Assembly (NCBI RefSeq): GCF_964204645.1
Contig: NC_134031.1
Span: 9,464,501-9,528,500 of the forward strand
DNA length: 64,000 nt
Direction: 5' to 3'
Source: Tubulanus polymorphus
Lineage: Eukaryota > Nemertea > Palaeonemertea > Tubulaniformes > Tubulanidae
The translations under genes and the position numbers were made by a program. This document shows, piece after piece, positions 43,401 through 48,080 of this stretch (the first letter of the stretch is position 1; each line of letters starts with the position of its first letter). A model generated the notes under the pieces. That model was not told the DNA's origin. It saw nothing but the letters and a program-made list of their open reading frames with translations, and ran no database searches.

Positions 43401-45797
43401 AAATGTTATGATAAAATGTTGTATTGGCAATAAAAAGTGATAGGTCTTGTGGGATTCGAACCCATCACAAAGCACCTAGGTGACGTCACGTTATGAACTG
43501 GGAAATCCGCCATAATACATAACCCACCTACCTAATTCTGAGGTATGGAAACGTAGCTCGACCTTCAGGGGGTCCGTGCAATAAATAGTTAAGAAAGTAA
43601 ACTTTTATCGTTTAACCAAGTAAACTGAAAATTTGTCAAATAAAGCCATCTCAGCATTATACGCATGTAATAATCACACACAGCTGCTCGACTAATCATG
43701 GATATAAAAGTGACAGTGGGTTTTCCCCAGTGACTCAAATAGCTAGACATGCTCCGTACAACATAAACCGCTGATGCTGAATGATTTCATTTACGTGTAA
43801 CATACACTGTGTATGAAATTAAAATGAAGTTTTAGACAATTTATTATCAAAAATTGAACAATTATCCAGATTCACTGCCCTTTTTAGATTTCAACACATT
43901 TTGTTTATTTAGCCAATCAGTGCACATTAAAAGATATTCAGCCCGGGCGCTTACTTGGCAGAGGCTTTCTCTAACAGCTTCTCTAACACACTCCACGGAG
44001 GTTCCTACGTGGAGAAAATAGGCCGCCAAAATATTTCCTCAATCGACGAATTTTTTTCAATTTTACGTGTGGAGTTAGTGCCATTTTACCATAAGTAGTC
44101 ATGTCTGGGCCAACCTAACCAATGTTTTCTTCCAATGGGCCCGTTAGACACCTGTTCATTGATCACATGTGTGTCGACCTGTAGCACATGTACATGTTAT
44201 GACATGCACATGTTACAGGATAAAAACCACTCGTGGCGAAAAGACTGCTATTTTTGCTAATTTTGAAAATTGCATAAAAATGGCTAATTAATCGACGTTA
44301 TCGACTTCGGGCAAAACTTTTGTTCGAAGATTTAAAGGACCGCAAGTTAAAGATGAAAATGTGTGTTTGAAATTAAACTCCTTTCAGCTGTTTGAACAAC
44401 AGATTAGCGAAATTTCACTGATAGCATTTTATTTTGGTGCAAAGCCATTGAAATAGACAGCCCCACTGTTGGCAGCCCTGCTGCCGCTAAAAACCATGTC
44501 AGTCGATAAACTTTATTGTGTCAGTAACCGGCACTGGCCTCAAATTTGCATAGACTTGGGAGCTTCTGTCCTAATTGGGCCATTTGATAATAAAAAACCT
44601 TTGATGATACCCAGGCTCTCGCTTTGCCGGGTCACAGTTGTTTTATATGTCATTCTATGAATGTGCGTGTACTAGAATTATGAATATTAATTTGTTGAGA
44701 CAAAAATTCCAAAAATCAATTTTTCAAAAATTTCATTGTCATTAAAAAGTCAGTTATCGCTTTTGATAGTGTATATTTTTTCTTTTTAAATTTTCAATGA
44801 AGTGAATTTTGCGTACTAGTAGCCTATACATGGCAAATTTTTTACTTCACACTAATTTTGGCTTGCCACTGGACCATTGGTCCTTTATTTCAAGATTAAG
44901 AATTGCATTTCAAGATCAATTTCTGTTACATCATAAATTGATTTGGTTTTGGGAGGAATTTTTATTTGCACTACTGAAAATTCATATTTGAAAATTTTGC
45001 AAGGGTCAGGCGCTTTCTCAAATCATATAGTCGACCTTGATACGCAAATAAGCCATGTGCTCGAATTGCAAATTCTATCAAATTTATTGTGCACAAAATG
45101 TCAAATCCAAGTCAATTTTACTATATTAAAAAAGATAATACCAAATCTAATTTGATTTTATTCTGCATTCGAAATTTATATGTAGAATGGAAAAGATTGC
45201 TCTGGGGTGTTTGTTCCTGTCATCTATCTCCCTGTCTATGTTAGTGCTGTTACATGTGTAAATGATATTAAGAGGGGGAGAGAAATATAACCCATAGATT
45301 GCATCATGAAAAGCGAATGTGACAGTCTGTCCATAGAGCACCTTCGGGCCCTTGGGCTCTTGTTCTACAACCAATATTATAACACATATTTGGTCTTTTT
45401 GTGAACCTGAGCGCTTAAGATCATTAAAGACAACGAAGTGTAAATGGTATATAATGAATCTTGATGTGAGAGTAAAGACAGGTTTATCTATGGTTGACTT
45501 AAATTCCTACTAAGTGGGGGGAGAGTATTGCGGGTGGGGGGGTTAGGCCGCGAGGCGTAATTCTAGTTGATCTCTTGTTTATTGTTTCAGGTATCACAGT
45601 TATTAAAGAGTTTACCTGGATCATTTACAACTGACCTATTACTGTCTGCATGCGATTTGAAAGCATACCGTGGAAGGTGCATTGCTGCAAAAGCTGTTTG
45701 CCAAAATTCCAAGTTAGAATATCAGCAACTGAATTCACACCAAATAGAACAACTGCCAAAAGACGATAACAAATTATTGCAAGTCAAAAATATGTAA
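1244..45797 (+). CDS. MED24: Mediator complex subunit 24, 3' part of gene (six exons)
   Basis: This is the spliced 3' end of the gene for MED24, a tail-module subunit of the Mediator complex, which links transcription factors to RNA polymerase II in the nucleus. Exons are 1244-1484, 2178-2415, 2492-2635, 8632-8706, 25297-25442 and 45591-45797. All junctions are GT/AG and all phases agree (0, 1, 1, 1, 0), giving 349 residues plus stop. Similarity to vertebrate MED24 runs end to end as I remember that family: the GG-x-x-WFC motif in exon 1, a basic RKRTRKEYE stretch in exon 3, DPLN in exon 4, LQFMP in exon 5 and a C-terminal ..AAKA.. in exon 6. The 5' exons lie upstream of the window. The last intron is 20 kb and full of transposons. 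The alignment with human MED24 is from memory and not computed. Confidence 0.9.
1485..2177. other. MED24 intron, nothing recognised
   Basis: An AT-rich intron of 693 bases. I see no repeat copy, RNA gene or extra exon. A GGTTCGAATCC string near 1660 resembles a tRNA B box but has no tRNA fold around it. Confidence 0.6.
2178..2415 (+). CDS. MED24: MED24 exon 2 in window
   Basis: The acceptor is TTTTATTAACAG ending at 2177 and the donor is AAAAG^GTTGGA. The first codon is GAA, in phase with the previous exon. It encodes the ..LTYGLFHMDIEQLTL.. segment, where the human protein has a closely similar stretch. One base (G) is left over and is completed by AT at 2492. Confidence 0.87.
2492..2635 (+). 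CDS. MED24: MED24 exon 3 in window (basic stretch)
   Basis: The acceptor TATCTTTTCTCAG is strong and the preceding intron is only 76 bases. The exon encodes a basic, NLS-like RRGRKRTRKEYE followed by an acidic run. The donor area TATG^GTAATTATG^GTAATT offers two in-phase donors nine bases apart (2635 or 2644), so splice variants differing by three residues are possible. Confidence 0.82.
2727..2763. repeat. CA-rich microsatellite
   Basis: An imperfect CACACA run with CG and TG interruptions, just inside the MED24 intron after exon 3. Confidence 0.7.
2836..3352 (+). repeat. Dispersed repeat starting with a GGGGGCAT hairpin
   Basis: Starts with TATGCCCCCACAATGTG then TTTTGGGGGCATACTG, a small hairpin, followed by CGTCTGTCCGTCCGTCTGTCC. 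It ends near AAGTGAGGGCATA. It resembles non-coding repeats common in marine invertebrate genomes. I cannot assign a class. Confidence 0.5.
3463..4700 (+). repeat. Dispersed repeat with GTTCACGTGAACCCG motif
   Basis: Two stretches resemble 36205-36775: AGCCAATCAGGAAG at ~3470 and GTTCACGTGAACCCGCGGTATCGTCTACTG at ~4250 (shown here over two lines of similarity, not as one motif). A 63 bp tandem duplication lies within it. The family's 3' end (CCTTGGGGCTCTTGTT) appears at 5485-5502, separated by another repeat. Confidence 0.5.
4411..4536 (+). repeat. 63 bp tandem duplication
   Basis: Two perfect or near-perfect 63 bp units (4411-4473 and 4474-4536), both starting GCGCAAGGTTCGCG. The other copies of this repeat (36.4 kb, 45.0 kb) have a single unit, so this is a local duplication. 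Confidence 0.85.
4697..5335 (+). repeat. Truncated copy of the AAGATGGCCGAC repeat family
   Basis: Matches the middle of the repeats at 6287-7503 and 9440-10634: 'TTTTGAAGACGCTTCAA', 'TCAAGATGGC', and the 3' unit 'GGCCACCAGG'. It lacks the 5' GCGGGC hairpin region and most of the internal tandem units, and is inserted in another dispersed repeat. Confidence 0.6.
5865..6081. repeat. Short inverted-repeat element (~216 bp)
   Basis: Ends are CAATTCAATTCA..TTTTTATT and AATAAATTCTGAATTGAATTG, inverted relative to each other. Similar TTCAATTCAAT..TTTATT strings occur at ~13.79 kb and ~16.87 kb, so this may be a short non-autonomous element or retroelement tails. Confidence 0.45.
6287..7503 (+). 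repeat. Full-length 1.2 kb dispersed repeat with 150 bp internal tandem units
   Basis: Starts AGCCCACTGAGGACTTCAGTCCCTGCGGGC and ends CCCTGGACCCCTAGTT (motif shown in part). The 3' half contains four units of ~150 bp. Each has 'ATTTTGTTA.CA.CAATCAATTGCAAAG', 'TATGATTGTGGTGAGTTT' and 'ACCAGGGGGCGTTGAAT'. The second full copy is at 9440-10634 and partial copies are at 1148, 4697, 10755 and 45973. It encodes nothing I can see. Confidence 0.7.
7504..8631. other. MED24 intron, nothing recognised
   Basis: About 1.1 kb of AT-rich intron with a poly-G run near 7888. No repeat copy shared with the rest of the window and no coding signal. Confidence 0.5.
8632..8706 (+). CDS. MED24: MED24 exon 4 in window (75 nt)
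   Basis: A 75-base exon between TTTAATTGCAG and TTTGG^GTATGT. It encodes DFSTDKEEVELV..KDPLNKAL, matching the DPLN motif of MED24. The incoming phase (AT completes GAT) and the outgoing phase (one G) both agree with the neighbouring exons. It is too short to show up as an open reading frame by itself. Confidence 0.85.
8707..9439. other. MED24 intron, nothing recognised
   Basis: AT-rich intron. Between ~9120 and 9260 there are several diverged repeats of TGCTCATG / GAGCACAT, but no transposon ends or coding signal. Confidence 0.45.
9440..10634 (+). repeat. Second full copy of the 1.2 kb dispersed repeat
   Basis: Same start (AGCCCACTTTGGACTTTAG), same CGTCCGTCCGTCC motif, same ~150 bp units and same end as 6287-7503, in the same orientation. 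Confidence 0.7.
10755..11062 (+). repeat. Fragment of the 1.2 kb repeat (two internal units)
   Basis: Two of the ~150 bp units, the first shortened by an internal deletion (CATGACA joined directly to GGGGGCGTTGAAT). Both ends of the family are missing. Confidence 0.6.
11060..11690 (-). pseudogene. Broken fragment of a transposon-associated protein of unknown function
   Basis: On the - strand one frame reads ..SHQPFFTPLSLGLAVQLHHEYGKK..SYDELQRLL.., another continues ..ECDDNIDLNSETIDGFNTFYTM.., and a third reads ..FVRNIRDQTWLLMRMIA.. Together they resemble a family of uncharacterised animal proteins, often in lineage-specific expansions, with a 'TPL.LGL...H...GSK....L...G.SSY.E' block, a 'DN.D....T.DG..T.H' block and a tryptophan-containing block. 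The order is preserved, but at least two frameshifts and the absence of both termini make this a dead fragment. The family link is from memory and tentative. Confidence 0.4.
11691..12957. other. MED24 intron, nothing recognised
   Basis: AT-rich intron up to the left end of the KDZ transposon. No coding signal or shared repeat. Confidence 0.45.
12958..13155 (+). repeat. Left terminal repeat and palindrome array of the KDZ element
   Basis: The 20 bp terminal repeat is followed by six CTCGGCCGAG-like palindromes beginning at 12977, 13009, 13043, 13076, 13110 and 13145, a spacing of 32-35 bp. Intervening sequence often contains GAATTCG. Reverse complement partner at 24278-24476. Confidence 0.85.
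13319..18490 (+). pseudogene. KDZ-type transposase gene, multi-exon, decayed
   Basis: Probable exons: 13319-13509, 14028-14904, 14998-15162, 15864-16591, 17450-17541, 17619-17864, 17965-18030 and 18292-18490, with good GT/AG sites (for example TCGCA^GTAAGT). The family is recognised from ..VYYRPTTGSCDCKLHFDG.. (cysteine cluster and glycine), IIICDGVDIGF (first catalytic Asp region), PPNLIVYDNACKLHQYCLN, REPEFFRNT..HRLHWKNHTG and the closing ..INSQVNERANAGLVRLKSQL, all typical of KDZ transposases. N-terminal exon 1 is Ser/Lys rich. It is broken by frameshifts near 14340, 14475 and 16095, stops and frame changes near 17665-17740, a stop at 18294-18296, and a duplicated exon pair. It probably cannot make a full transposase. 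Confidence 0.75.
14626..15785 (+). repeat. 580 bp tandem duplication inside the KDZ transposase
   Basis: Bases ~14626-15203 are repeated at ~15204-15785 with a 580 bp period (GGCATGCCATTTCCGTC at 14721 and 15301). The unit covers the end of one exon, an intron and the whole cysteine-cluster exon. The second copy has a stop (TTACGTTAA) where the first reads through. Confidence 0.88.
18489..18494 (+). promoter_or_regulatory. Polyadenylation signal overlapping the transposase stop
   Basis: AATAAA overlaps the TAA stop (GTATAATAAATTT). A transcript ending here would have almost no 3' UTR. Confidence 0.4.
18648..21386 (-). CDS. Unrecognised spliced gene on the opposite strand of the KDZ element (last three exons)
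   Basis: Three - strand exons join in phase: 21315-21386 (acceptor ATTTTATTTTCAG, encodes DPVHGTEQG..TFITES), 20964-21071 (acceptor TTATATTCTAG, encodes ALGSSLPALSES..FNITGYP, donor CCCTG^GTATGTG) and 18648-18802 (acceptor ATATCAATTTCAG, encodes LDVSALRSTKMSEETGNK.. and a Lys/Arg-rich tail ending at a stop). Phases are 1 and 1 and there is no stop across the joins, which would be unlikely by chance. The tail (..KRKRKLTEKM..KKKRIH) looks like a nuclear or DNA-binding basic segment. I do not recognise a family. It may be an accessory protein of the transposon. The 5' end is uncertain (see 23267-23385 and 19094-19241). Confidence 0.5.
19094..19241 (-). CDS. Possible alternative first exon carried by a MITE-like element
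   Basis: An ATG at 19241 opens 49 codons (MSSTEVRHVFNSIDYTSF..HIADK) ending at a donor AAAG^GTAAAC in phase 1, which fits the exon at 18802 exactly. The coding match to the diverged copy at ~25735-25882 is better in protein than expected, although that copy has a frameshift. Upstream (19320-19380) there is a CCAAT-type motif on this strand. It could be the true start of a transcript for the gene above, or a leftover of another gene. Confidence 0.4.
19973..20545. mobile_element. Nested MITE, 573 bp, TTA duplication
   Basis: Ends GGCCATCCCCAAATAATGG and CATTATTTTGGGATGGCC-like are inverted repeats of ~34 bp, flanked by TTA at 19970-19972 and 20546-20548. The related sequence at ~26570 lacks this insert, which gives an empty site. 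Probably PIF/Harbinger-type. Confidence 0.8.
21502..22752. mobile_element. TTAA-flanked non-autonomous element, 1.25 kb (piggyBac- or Kolobok-like)
   Basis: TTAA (21498-21501), then AGGGGTCATGGAGAGGTTTT; at the other end AAAACCTCTTCATGACCCCT, then TTAA (22753-22756). Perfect TTAA target duplication. The interior has no convincing gene. It sits in an intron of the - strand accessory gene. Confidence 0.85.
22757..24277. other. KDZ interior, mostly unassigned
   Basis: Apart from the candidate exon at 23267-23385 I see nothing here. A GT-less AT-rich sequence leads to the right palindrome array. Confidence 0.4.
23267..23385 (-). CDS. Candidate N-terminal exon of the KDZ accessory gene
   Basis: From an ATG at 23385 the - strand reads MNSASLKAWKSVEKAIKRY.., then ..SKEEAVAVVIYRNAK before a stop. 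The amphipathic, Lys-rich start looks like real coding sequence, but I cannot find a donor whose phase fits the next exon (21386), so an unseen exon or decay is needed. Low confidence. Confidence 0.25.
24278..24476 (-). repeat. Right terminal repeat and palindrome array of the KDZ element
   Basis: Mirror of the left end: palindromes begin near 24278, 24311, 24345, 24383, 24417 and 24448, followed by the terminal repeat ending CTTG at 24476. Subterminal repeats like these are usually transposase-binding sites; that role is inferred here. Confidence 0.85.
24477..25296. other. MED24 intron, nothing recognised
   Basis: AT-rich intron between the right end of the KDZ element and MED24 exon 5, with a short local duplication of GCATGATGATAATAAA-like sequence near 24840-24885. 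Confidence 0.45.
25297..25442 (+). CDS. MED24: MED24 exon 5 in window
   Basis: The acceptor is TTTTGTTTCAG and the donor is AATATG^GTATGT. It encodes LFSLFHGILADK.. through LQFMPANM, matching the LQFMP motif near the MED24 C-terminus. It lies 16.6 kb from the previous exon. The KDZ transposon occupies most of that intron. Confidence 0.88.
25722..26842. repeat. Second, end-less copy of the 19012-20925 element interior
   Basis: Matches 19080-20832 at roughly 85-90% by eye, without the nested MITE and without either GGCCACA end. Starts TTTTTGGTTTACCTTTG, ends GGGCAATTTATTT. The exon-like reading frame is frameshifted here. Confidence 0.75.
26843..27457. other. MED24 last intron, nothing recognised
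   Basis: Unassigned intron sequence. A short GCGCCGCTGGCGCGCCGC-type GC-rich patch lies near 27025-27045. Confidence 0.4.
27458..27790 (+). repeat. Dispersed repeat, copy 2 (pair at 378-775)
   Basis: Same orientation and order as 378-775, with small deletions. Confidence 0.6.
27978..28035 (-). ncRNA. Hammerhead-ribozyme-like motif in left Penelope end
   Basis: The inverted counterpart of 30305-30362: TCATCAG at 28020-28026 on the + strand is CTGATGA on the - strand, with the same stem II and GAAA. Same caveat about stem I. Confidence 0.55.
28246..29685 (-). pseudogene. Penelope-like polyprotein: reverse transcriptase and GIY-YIG endonuclease, one stop
   Basis: One - strand frame runs through the whole interval with a single TAA near 29055-29057 (FEWE*NK). 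The upstream ~40 codons are the C-terminus of a tandem upstream copy fused to the middle of the reverse transcriptase. RT motifs: FDVASLFTNVP, then GMAMGNPLSPVLA and WRRYVDDILCL (catalytic YVDD). After the stop: the connector and ..SGVYKIPCKDCNMMYIGETGR, a GIY-YIG endonuclease with the CCHH-like insertion typical of this class, then the C-terminal helix region. The N-terminal RT fingers are missing, so this copy is 5' truncated as well as stopped. Confidence 0.85.
29574..29950 (-). repeat. Direct repeat (pseudo-LTR) of 28255-28637
   Basis: Nearly identical to 28255-28637 in the same orientation, covering the C-terminal GIY-YIG coding region. It marks the junction of two tandem Penelope-like copies. 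At ~29950 it flips into an inverted copy (ATGATGTACATCGGCGAAAC on the + strand). Confidence 0.85.
30305..30362 (+). ncRNA. Hammerhead-ribozyme-like motif in right Penelope end
   Basis: The core CTGATGA (30313-30319), a perfect 7 bp stem II GGCTGTT-AGTC-AACAGCC (30321-30338), GAAA (30339-30342), a 2 bp stem III CG/CG and the UA dinucleotide of the expected cleavage site (30356-30357) are present in the right order. Short stem III is known for ribozymes of Penelope-like elements. I do not see a convincing stem I, so activity is unproven. Confidence 0.55.
30440..30606 (-). repeat. 3' LTR of the Ty3-type element
   Basis: On the - strand starts TGTAGTGTTTATG and ends GCGAAATACGACA (TG..CA). A target duplication CAATG precedes it. 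Confidence 0.93.
30608..30620 (-). other. Polypurine tract of the Ty3-type element
   Basis: On the - strand AGAAGGGGAGGGA lies directly before the 3' LTR, as expected for the primer of second-strand synthesis. Confidence 0.8.
30979..32049 (-). CDS. Integrase core and C-terminal domain of the Ty3-type element
   Basis: A 356-codon open frame separated from the zinc finger by a one-base frameshift near 32020. Contains the catalytic D (DTAADLLGP), D (LLKTDNGRQF) and E (QANGEFERQNR) with the usual ~35-residue D-E spacing, then a GDVVLMKGP..K..PFRV C-terminal module and a KFVEP tail. It joins the cDNA to the host chromosome. Catalytic residues are all present. Confidence 0.85.
   Translation of the reverse strand: MLPFLSGVSTCELAITPEPLKRIELPTAAWQDTAADLLGPMPGGEDVLAVVDYFSRYFEVAIMTEIMSEKVIKELEEMFAVFGLPLLLKTDNGRQFVSKEFESFLHINRIEHRLSTPLWPQANGEFERQNRSMLKAKRIAQAKRKDWKRELYKFLLAYRTTAHSITCATPARLMFGREIRSKLPQYTDEKRQRELAVRDRDVELKQKGKDYADIRRNARTNDMSVGDVVLMKGPKQNKLSTKFVEKPFRVVDKTGSEVTVDSLDGNRYKRNTGHLRKFVEPTVPLEQYQDTTKQPEPDIELDNVPDPFVDVELEIDSNSNGNKDSVPQESTPPRRSGRVKFVPERFKDYELNFCSG
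32010..34198 (-). pseudogene. pol: protease, reverse transcriptase, RNase H, integrase zinc finger
   Basis: Protease at 33830-34198 with the active site LIDSGSTT. RT at ~32890-33640: FSKLDLKSGFHQIEL, the catalytic ISDD in place of the usual YxDD, seen also in other invertebrate Ty3 elements. RNase H follows; an in-frame TAG at 32628-32630 interrupts it (ALGNV*ACERF, normally Trp), after which the same frame continues IATDHKPL..DALSR. The H2C2 zinc finger of integrase (HERHQG..C..C) lies at ~32010-32130. Protease and RT frames overlap by ATGA at 33830-33833. Confidence 0.88.
34199..35063 (-). pseudogene. gag region (capsid-like and zinc knuckles), frameshifted
   Basis: Starts at ATG 35063 (MALIPVELAPLQPFDCHGE). 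The capsid-like part (..WKRWRSAIQYFVVAKG..) reads to ~34750, then continues in another frame (..ERHVFRQLKQKQDETVDTS..), then a third. Zinc knuckles are at ~34262-34378: CFRCGREGH...C and CNMCHLKGHF. Typical of Ty3 gag of invertebrates, which packages RNA. At least two frameshifts. Confidence 0.75.
35108..35126 (-). other. Probable primer-binding site of the Ty3-type element
   Basis: On the - strand the sequence just inside the 5' LTR is ATTTTGGCGACGAGTTAAA. The TGGCGACGAG core is common at this place in Ty3-type elements; I cannot name the tRNA. Confidence 0.6.
35127..35293 (-). repeat. 5' LTR of the Ty3-type element
   Basis: On the - strand starts TGTAGTGTTTATG and ends GCGAAATACAACA. Followed inside by the primer-binding region and outside by CAATG. 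Confidence 0.93.
35294..35495 (+). repeat. 101 bp tandem duplication next to the LTR
   Basis: Two units starting CAATGTAAATCTTTCTG (35294 and 35395) and ending GGATCAACTGT. The retrotransposon target duplication CAATG is the start of the first unit. Confidence 0.88.
35504..36204. other. MED24 last intron, nothing recognised
   Basis: Unassigned. A few short direct repeats (AGGGAAAGCCCTTCACAAGGG / AGGAGGGCTTTCCC) near 35740-35795 form a weak hairpin. Confidence 0.4.
36205..36775 (+). repeat. Dispersed repeat ending CCTTGGGGCTTTTGTT
   Basis: Same family as 3463-5502 and 44860-45366: AGCCAATCAGAAAG, GTTCACGTGAACCCG, GATTTGGTTTTTGGGACGAA and a GTGCCCCTTGGGGC end. Confidence 0.6.
36851..37047. 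repeat. Palindrome of two head-to-head hammerhead-like motifs
   Basis: An inverted repeat centred near 36949, with arms of ~95 bp. Each arm contains CTGATGA, a stem II GCTTCT-ATTCATT-AGAAGC, and GAAAGC. This is the arrangement of hammerhead cores in Penelope-like ends, in a family different from that at 27.9-30.4 kb. Only the ends remain; there is no coding part between them. Confidence 0.55.
37048..38528. other. MED24 last intron, little recognised
   Basis: Contains a 31 bp tandem pair (CGTCAGCTCCCCCTATACAAA at ~37149 and ~37180) and otherwise unassigned AT-rich sequence. Short ORFs here look like noise. Confidence 0.4.
38533..39147. mobile_element. TTAA-flanked MITE, 615 bp (piggyBac-like)
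   Basis: TTAA (38529-38532) then CCTCTTCGCTACCATGCG; at the far end CCTATGGTAGCAAAGAGG then TTAA (39148-39151). CCT..-type ends and TTAA target fit piggyBac. The first ~90 bp hold a tandem copy of CCATGCG.GACG.ATATTTACG. Confidence 0.82.
39152..39779. other. MED24 last intron, nothing recognised
   Basis: Poly-G patch near 39175; otherwise unassigned. Confidence 0.4.
40226..40815. mobile_element. TA-flanked MITE, 590 bp, inside RNase H
   Basis: Ends CCGTAAAAACCGGCGTATAA and TTATACGCCGGTTTTTACGG are perfect inverted repeats flanked by TA (40224-40225, 40816-40817). A TA target suits the Tc1/mariner/pogo superfamily; which branch is unclear. Confidence 0.85.
42415..42660 (+). repeat. 82 bp triplication in the Ty3 remnant
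   Basis: Three units with an 82 bp period, each with TTCAAGATGCTGTAGCAAAAG and GAGATTCGAGATCTTGATG. The first differs by two bases. They lie in the C-terminal tail of the pol remnant. Confidence 0.9.
42863..44859. other. MED24 last intron, nothing recognised
   Basis: About 2 kb of unassigned AT-rich DNA. A tRNA-like B box (GGTTCGAATCC on the - strand near 43450) has no tRNA around it. Confidence 0.4.
44860..45366 (+). repeat. Dispersed repeat, third copy of the CTTGGGGCTCTTGTT family
   Basis: Contains CAAGATTAAGAATTGCATTTC, GATTTGGTTTTGGGAGGAAT and ends GGGCCCTTGGGCTCTTGTT, in the order seen at 36205-36775. Confidence 0.55.
45591..45797 (+). CDS. MED24: MED24 last exon
   Basis: The acceptor TTTATTGTTTCAG precedes GTA TCA CAG in phase 0. 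It encodes VSQLLKSLPGSFTTDLLLSA..AAKAV and ends at TAA. The protein runs about 25 residues past the C-terminus I recall for the human protein, with a low-complexity polar tail. A polyadenylation signal follows within 20 bases. Confidence 0.88.
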   Translation, partial: VSQLLKSLPGSFTTDLLLSACDLKAYRGRCIAAKAVCQNSKLEYQQLNSHQIEQLPKDDNKLLQVKNM

Positions 45798-45811
45798 ATT
45801 CATAACGGGTC

Positions 45812-45817
45812 AATAAA
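45812..45817 (+). promoter_or_regulatory. MED24 polyadenylation signal
   Basis: AATAAA lies 15 bases past the MED24 stop codon. The 3' UTR would be very short, which suits the AT-rich downstream sequence. Confidence 0.6.
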
Positions 45818-45972
45818 GTTTTGATTTGATTTGAAAAAATTCATTAATTTAGATTGGCATAACGTTGGTAAAACTTAATGCTATGTGTATACAATGTTGT
45901 AAGGTTTTTATACAAATATTTCAAGCACAGAAAAAATACATCACTGTCACGTACACAGCATTACATGGTTTT

Positions 45973-46330
45973 TAGCCCGCTCGGGACTATTGCGGTCACT
46001 TTTCGTCCATCCATCCGTTCCTCCCTAGACGGAATCCAGTTATTTTTGGAAGTGTTGAAGACACTTCAATGGATTGTCTCCATGTTAGTTTTATACATGT
46101 ATCTACCCCAGATATATCTTTCTGCCCAAAAAAATTGCATGATCAGAACCAAGATGGCCGACTAGCAGCCATTGTTGCTCGCCAAAATCAGCACTTTTTA
46201 CACATTTTTGAAGTTTTCAAGGGAAATATTTAGATTGCTTCGATCAATTATCTTGATCTCTCAGATATGTTTGCATCTCCCCATGGTGCATGAGCATAAC
46301 AAAACTTGGGTCAATCAGACACAGATAAAG
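45973..46330 (+). repeat. 5' fragment of the 1.2 kb dispersed repeat
   Basis: Starts AGCCCGCTCGGGAC, has CGTCCATCCATCCGTTC and CCAAGATGGCCGACTAG, then ends before the 150 bp tandem units. Confidence 0.6.
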
Positions 46331-46660
46331 TCTGTCTCAGTCCAGTTTGCCGCGGCATATCAAAGCTTTTCTATCATAACATTGCCTGATTCCCGTGGTT
46401 ACTGCATGGTAACTGCGCACTCCACAGCATGATGTCTGGCCACTGTATCCAAGAGTGCATATATAGGTTTCTGACTGACCAGAGCCTTCATAAGCAGTCT
46501 TCGAAAAGTTATAAAAATGTTGTCATTCTATTCTTGCGCATTTGTGTTTTTTATGTTTTTATTCTACGTGATGCATGCGACACCATCTGGCCTCAGTCTT
46601 ATGAATTGAAAAAAACATTCTTAAGGGCCTCAGAATAGGTCTTAAGCATAAACAATAGTT
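46331..46660. other. Intergenic, nothing recognised
   Basis: Downstream of MED24; no coding or repeat signal. Confidence 0.35.
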
Positions 46661-46830
46661 TTGAAAGTTTGGAACCATTTTCGCGAGAAATACAAGAAAT
46701 TAACGGTTGAAAAAGTAGATATTGAAACTGGAAAGGCGACTGGGATAAGTGAGCGATCAGTTCGTAATATACGGAAACAGATGAAAGACACTGGACGATT
46801 TTTACATTTTACTTATTGCCCCTACAGCTG
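46661..46830 (+). pseudogene. Possible transposase helix-turn-helix fragment
   Basis: Reads ..KLTVEKVDIETGKATGISER followed by SVRNIRKQMKDTGRF. The 'ATGIS.R.VRNI' pattern is that of the N-terminal helix-turn-helix of several DDE transposases. No catalytic part follows. Weak. Confidence 0.3.
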
Positions 46831-46888
46831 TGTTGTATGTTCTAAATCTAACAGATTCCAGGAAATTGGTCCATCAAAACACCCCTGA

Positions 46889-48007
46889 CAACTTCAAAGC
46901 AAACCTATGAAAACTATTTATAAAAGTTATGCACTCTTGGATATCTCAAGAGTTCAGAAATGCAACAAGGTAGCAAAGCAAATCTGAATTCATTTGTAAC
47001 TCTTGCTCTTGTTACCACTCTTCGCCGTGACTATAGCAACAGCCAGCTGATTTTGCTGACTCACTAAATCTTTGCGCGAGGTCCAGCCACTTCAGCTGTC
47101 AGTACCAATTAAAATGTGTACATTTGATATCCTTTGCCTAACAAATGCTGTGGCAAACTGGGCTGAGACAGACTTAAGCAGTAATGTGACCTTTGTGCTC
47201 AATAAGGTCATTTTTACCTGTAGCTCCCGAATTGTTGGCCTATTTTAGAAGGTCGTGATGGTTACACTTTGAGAAGGGCTCTTAAACATATTAGACATAT
47301 TCTTTGATCAGTCAAGCGTGCACCGGTATCCAAGATAGTCTTAACTTGGTCAAAATTTATAAGTTACGTTTGAAAAATGATTTCACATTAATACATTTCT
47401 TCAGCCAGAAGTCATCCTGTGCCTTATACTTTTCTACTTAAATCAATTGCTTTACTTTACTAAGTTACCTTAATCTGGTTTCATATTACTTAGTAGCTCC
47501 TACCTACGTGTTGATACCTAGGAACTATGTAATAAAAATGTTTCTATTAAAAATAATTTCGGTGAACTATATTGTGTATAAATACTGGATTCGAACTCTG
47601 GTACATTGATTGGTCCAGTGTCTTTACCATAGCGTGTATCCCTGCAGGAAGACCCCCCAATACTATTTATAGTGAAAATTGAGGAGTGACAGATTTAACA
47701 ACACTAAATGTCCATGATAATTGTTGTATATATCATCTATATTCTATATTCCTTTAATGTTTAAATGTCTACGTGTAATAGCTCATTGTTTCTTGAGAAT
47801 GCGTTAATTGTTGTTTGTCTCGCTGTCAGTTTACTACTCGTTACCTTTGTTTTGATACCATTTTAATGTCTCCACCTGTCTCGTATCTCAATGTTTATAA
47901 ATCGTTTGTGTGTGAAATAAATTTAGTCCAATTTTGGTATTCCAAGCTGTTAGTTAAGTCTCACTCTCTTGGCTCTGTTCCGGATCCGACGTCGACCATC
48001 TTCACAA
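46889..48007. other. Intergenic, nothing recognised
   Basis: About 1.1 kb of AT-rich DNA without coding or repeat signal that I can support. Confidence 0.4.
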
Positions 48008-48080
48008 ATAGGACCGAAAATATATAATATTTATTTAAATATAATATAATAATTTTTTTATGAAAGATTTGTATAATAAA

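Noticed and set aside
43440-43490. tRNA gene on the - strand (GGTTCGAATCC B box)
   Set aside because: The T-arm-like string has no matching acceptor, D or anticodon arms within 80 bases. Similar strings at ~1660 and ~3727 also lack a tRNA fold.
45567-45590. Upstream extension of the last MED24 exon
   Set aside because: The open frame continues upstream but the sequence is a pyrimidine tract ending in CAG, an intron end; phase agrees with splicing at 45591.
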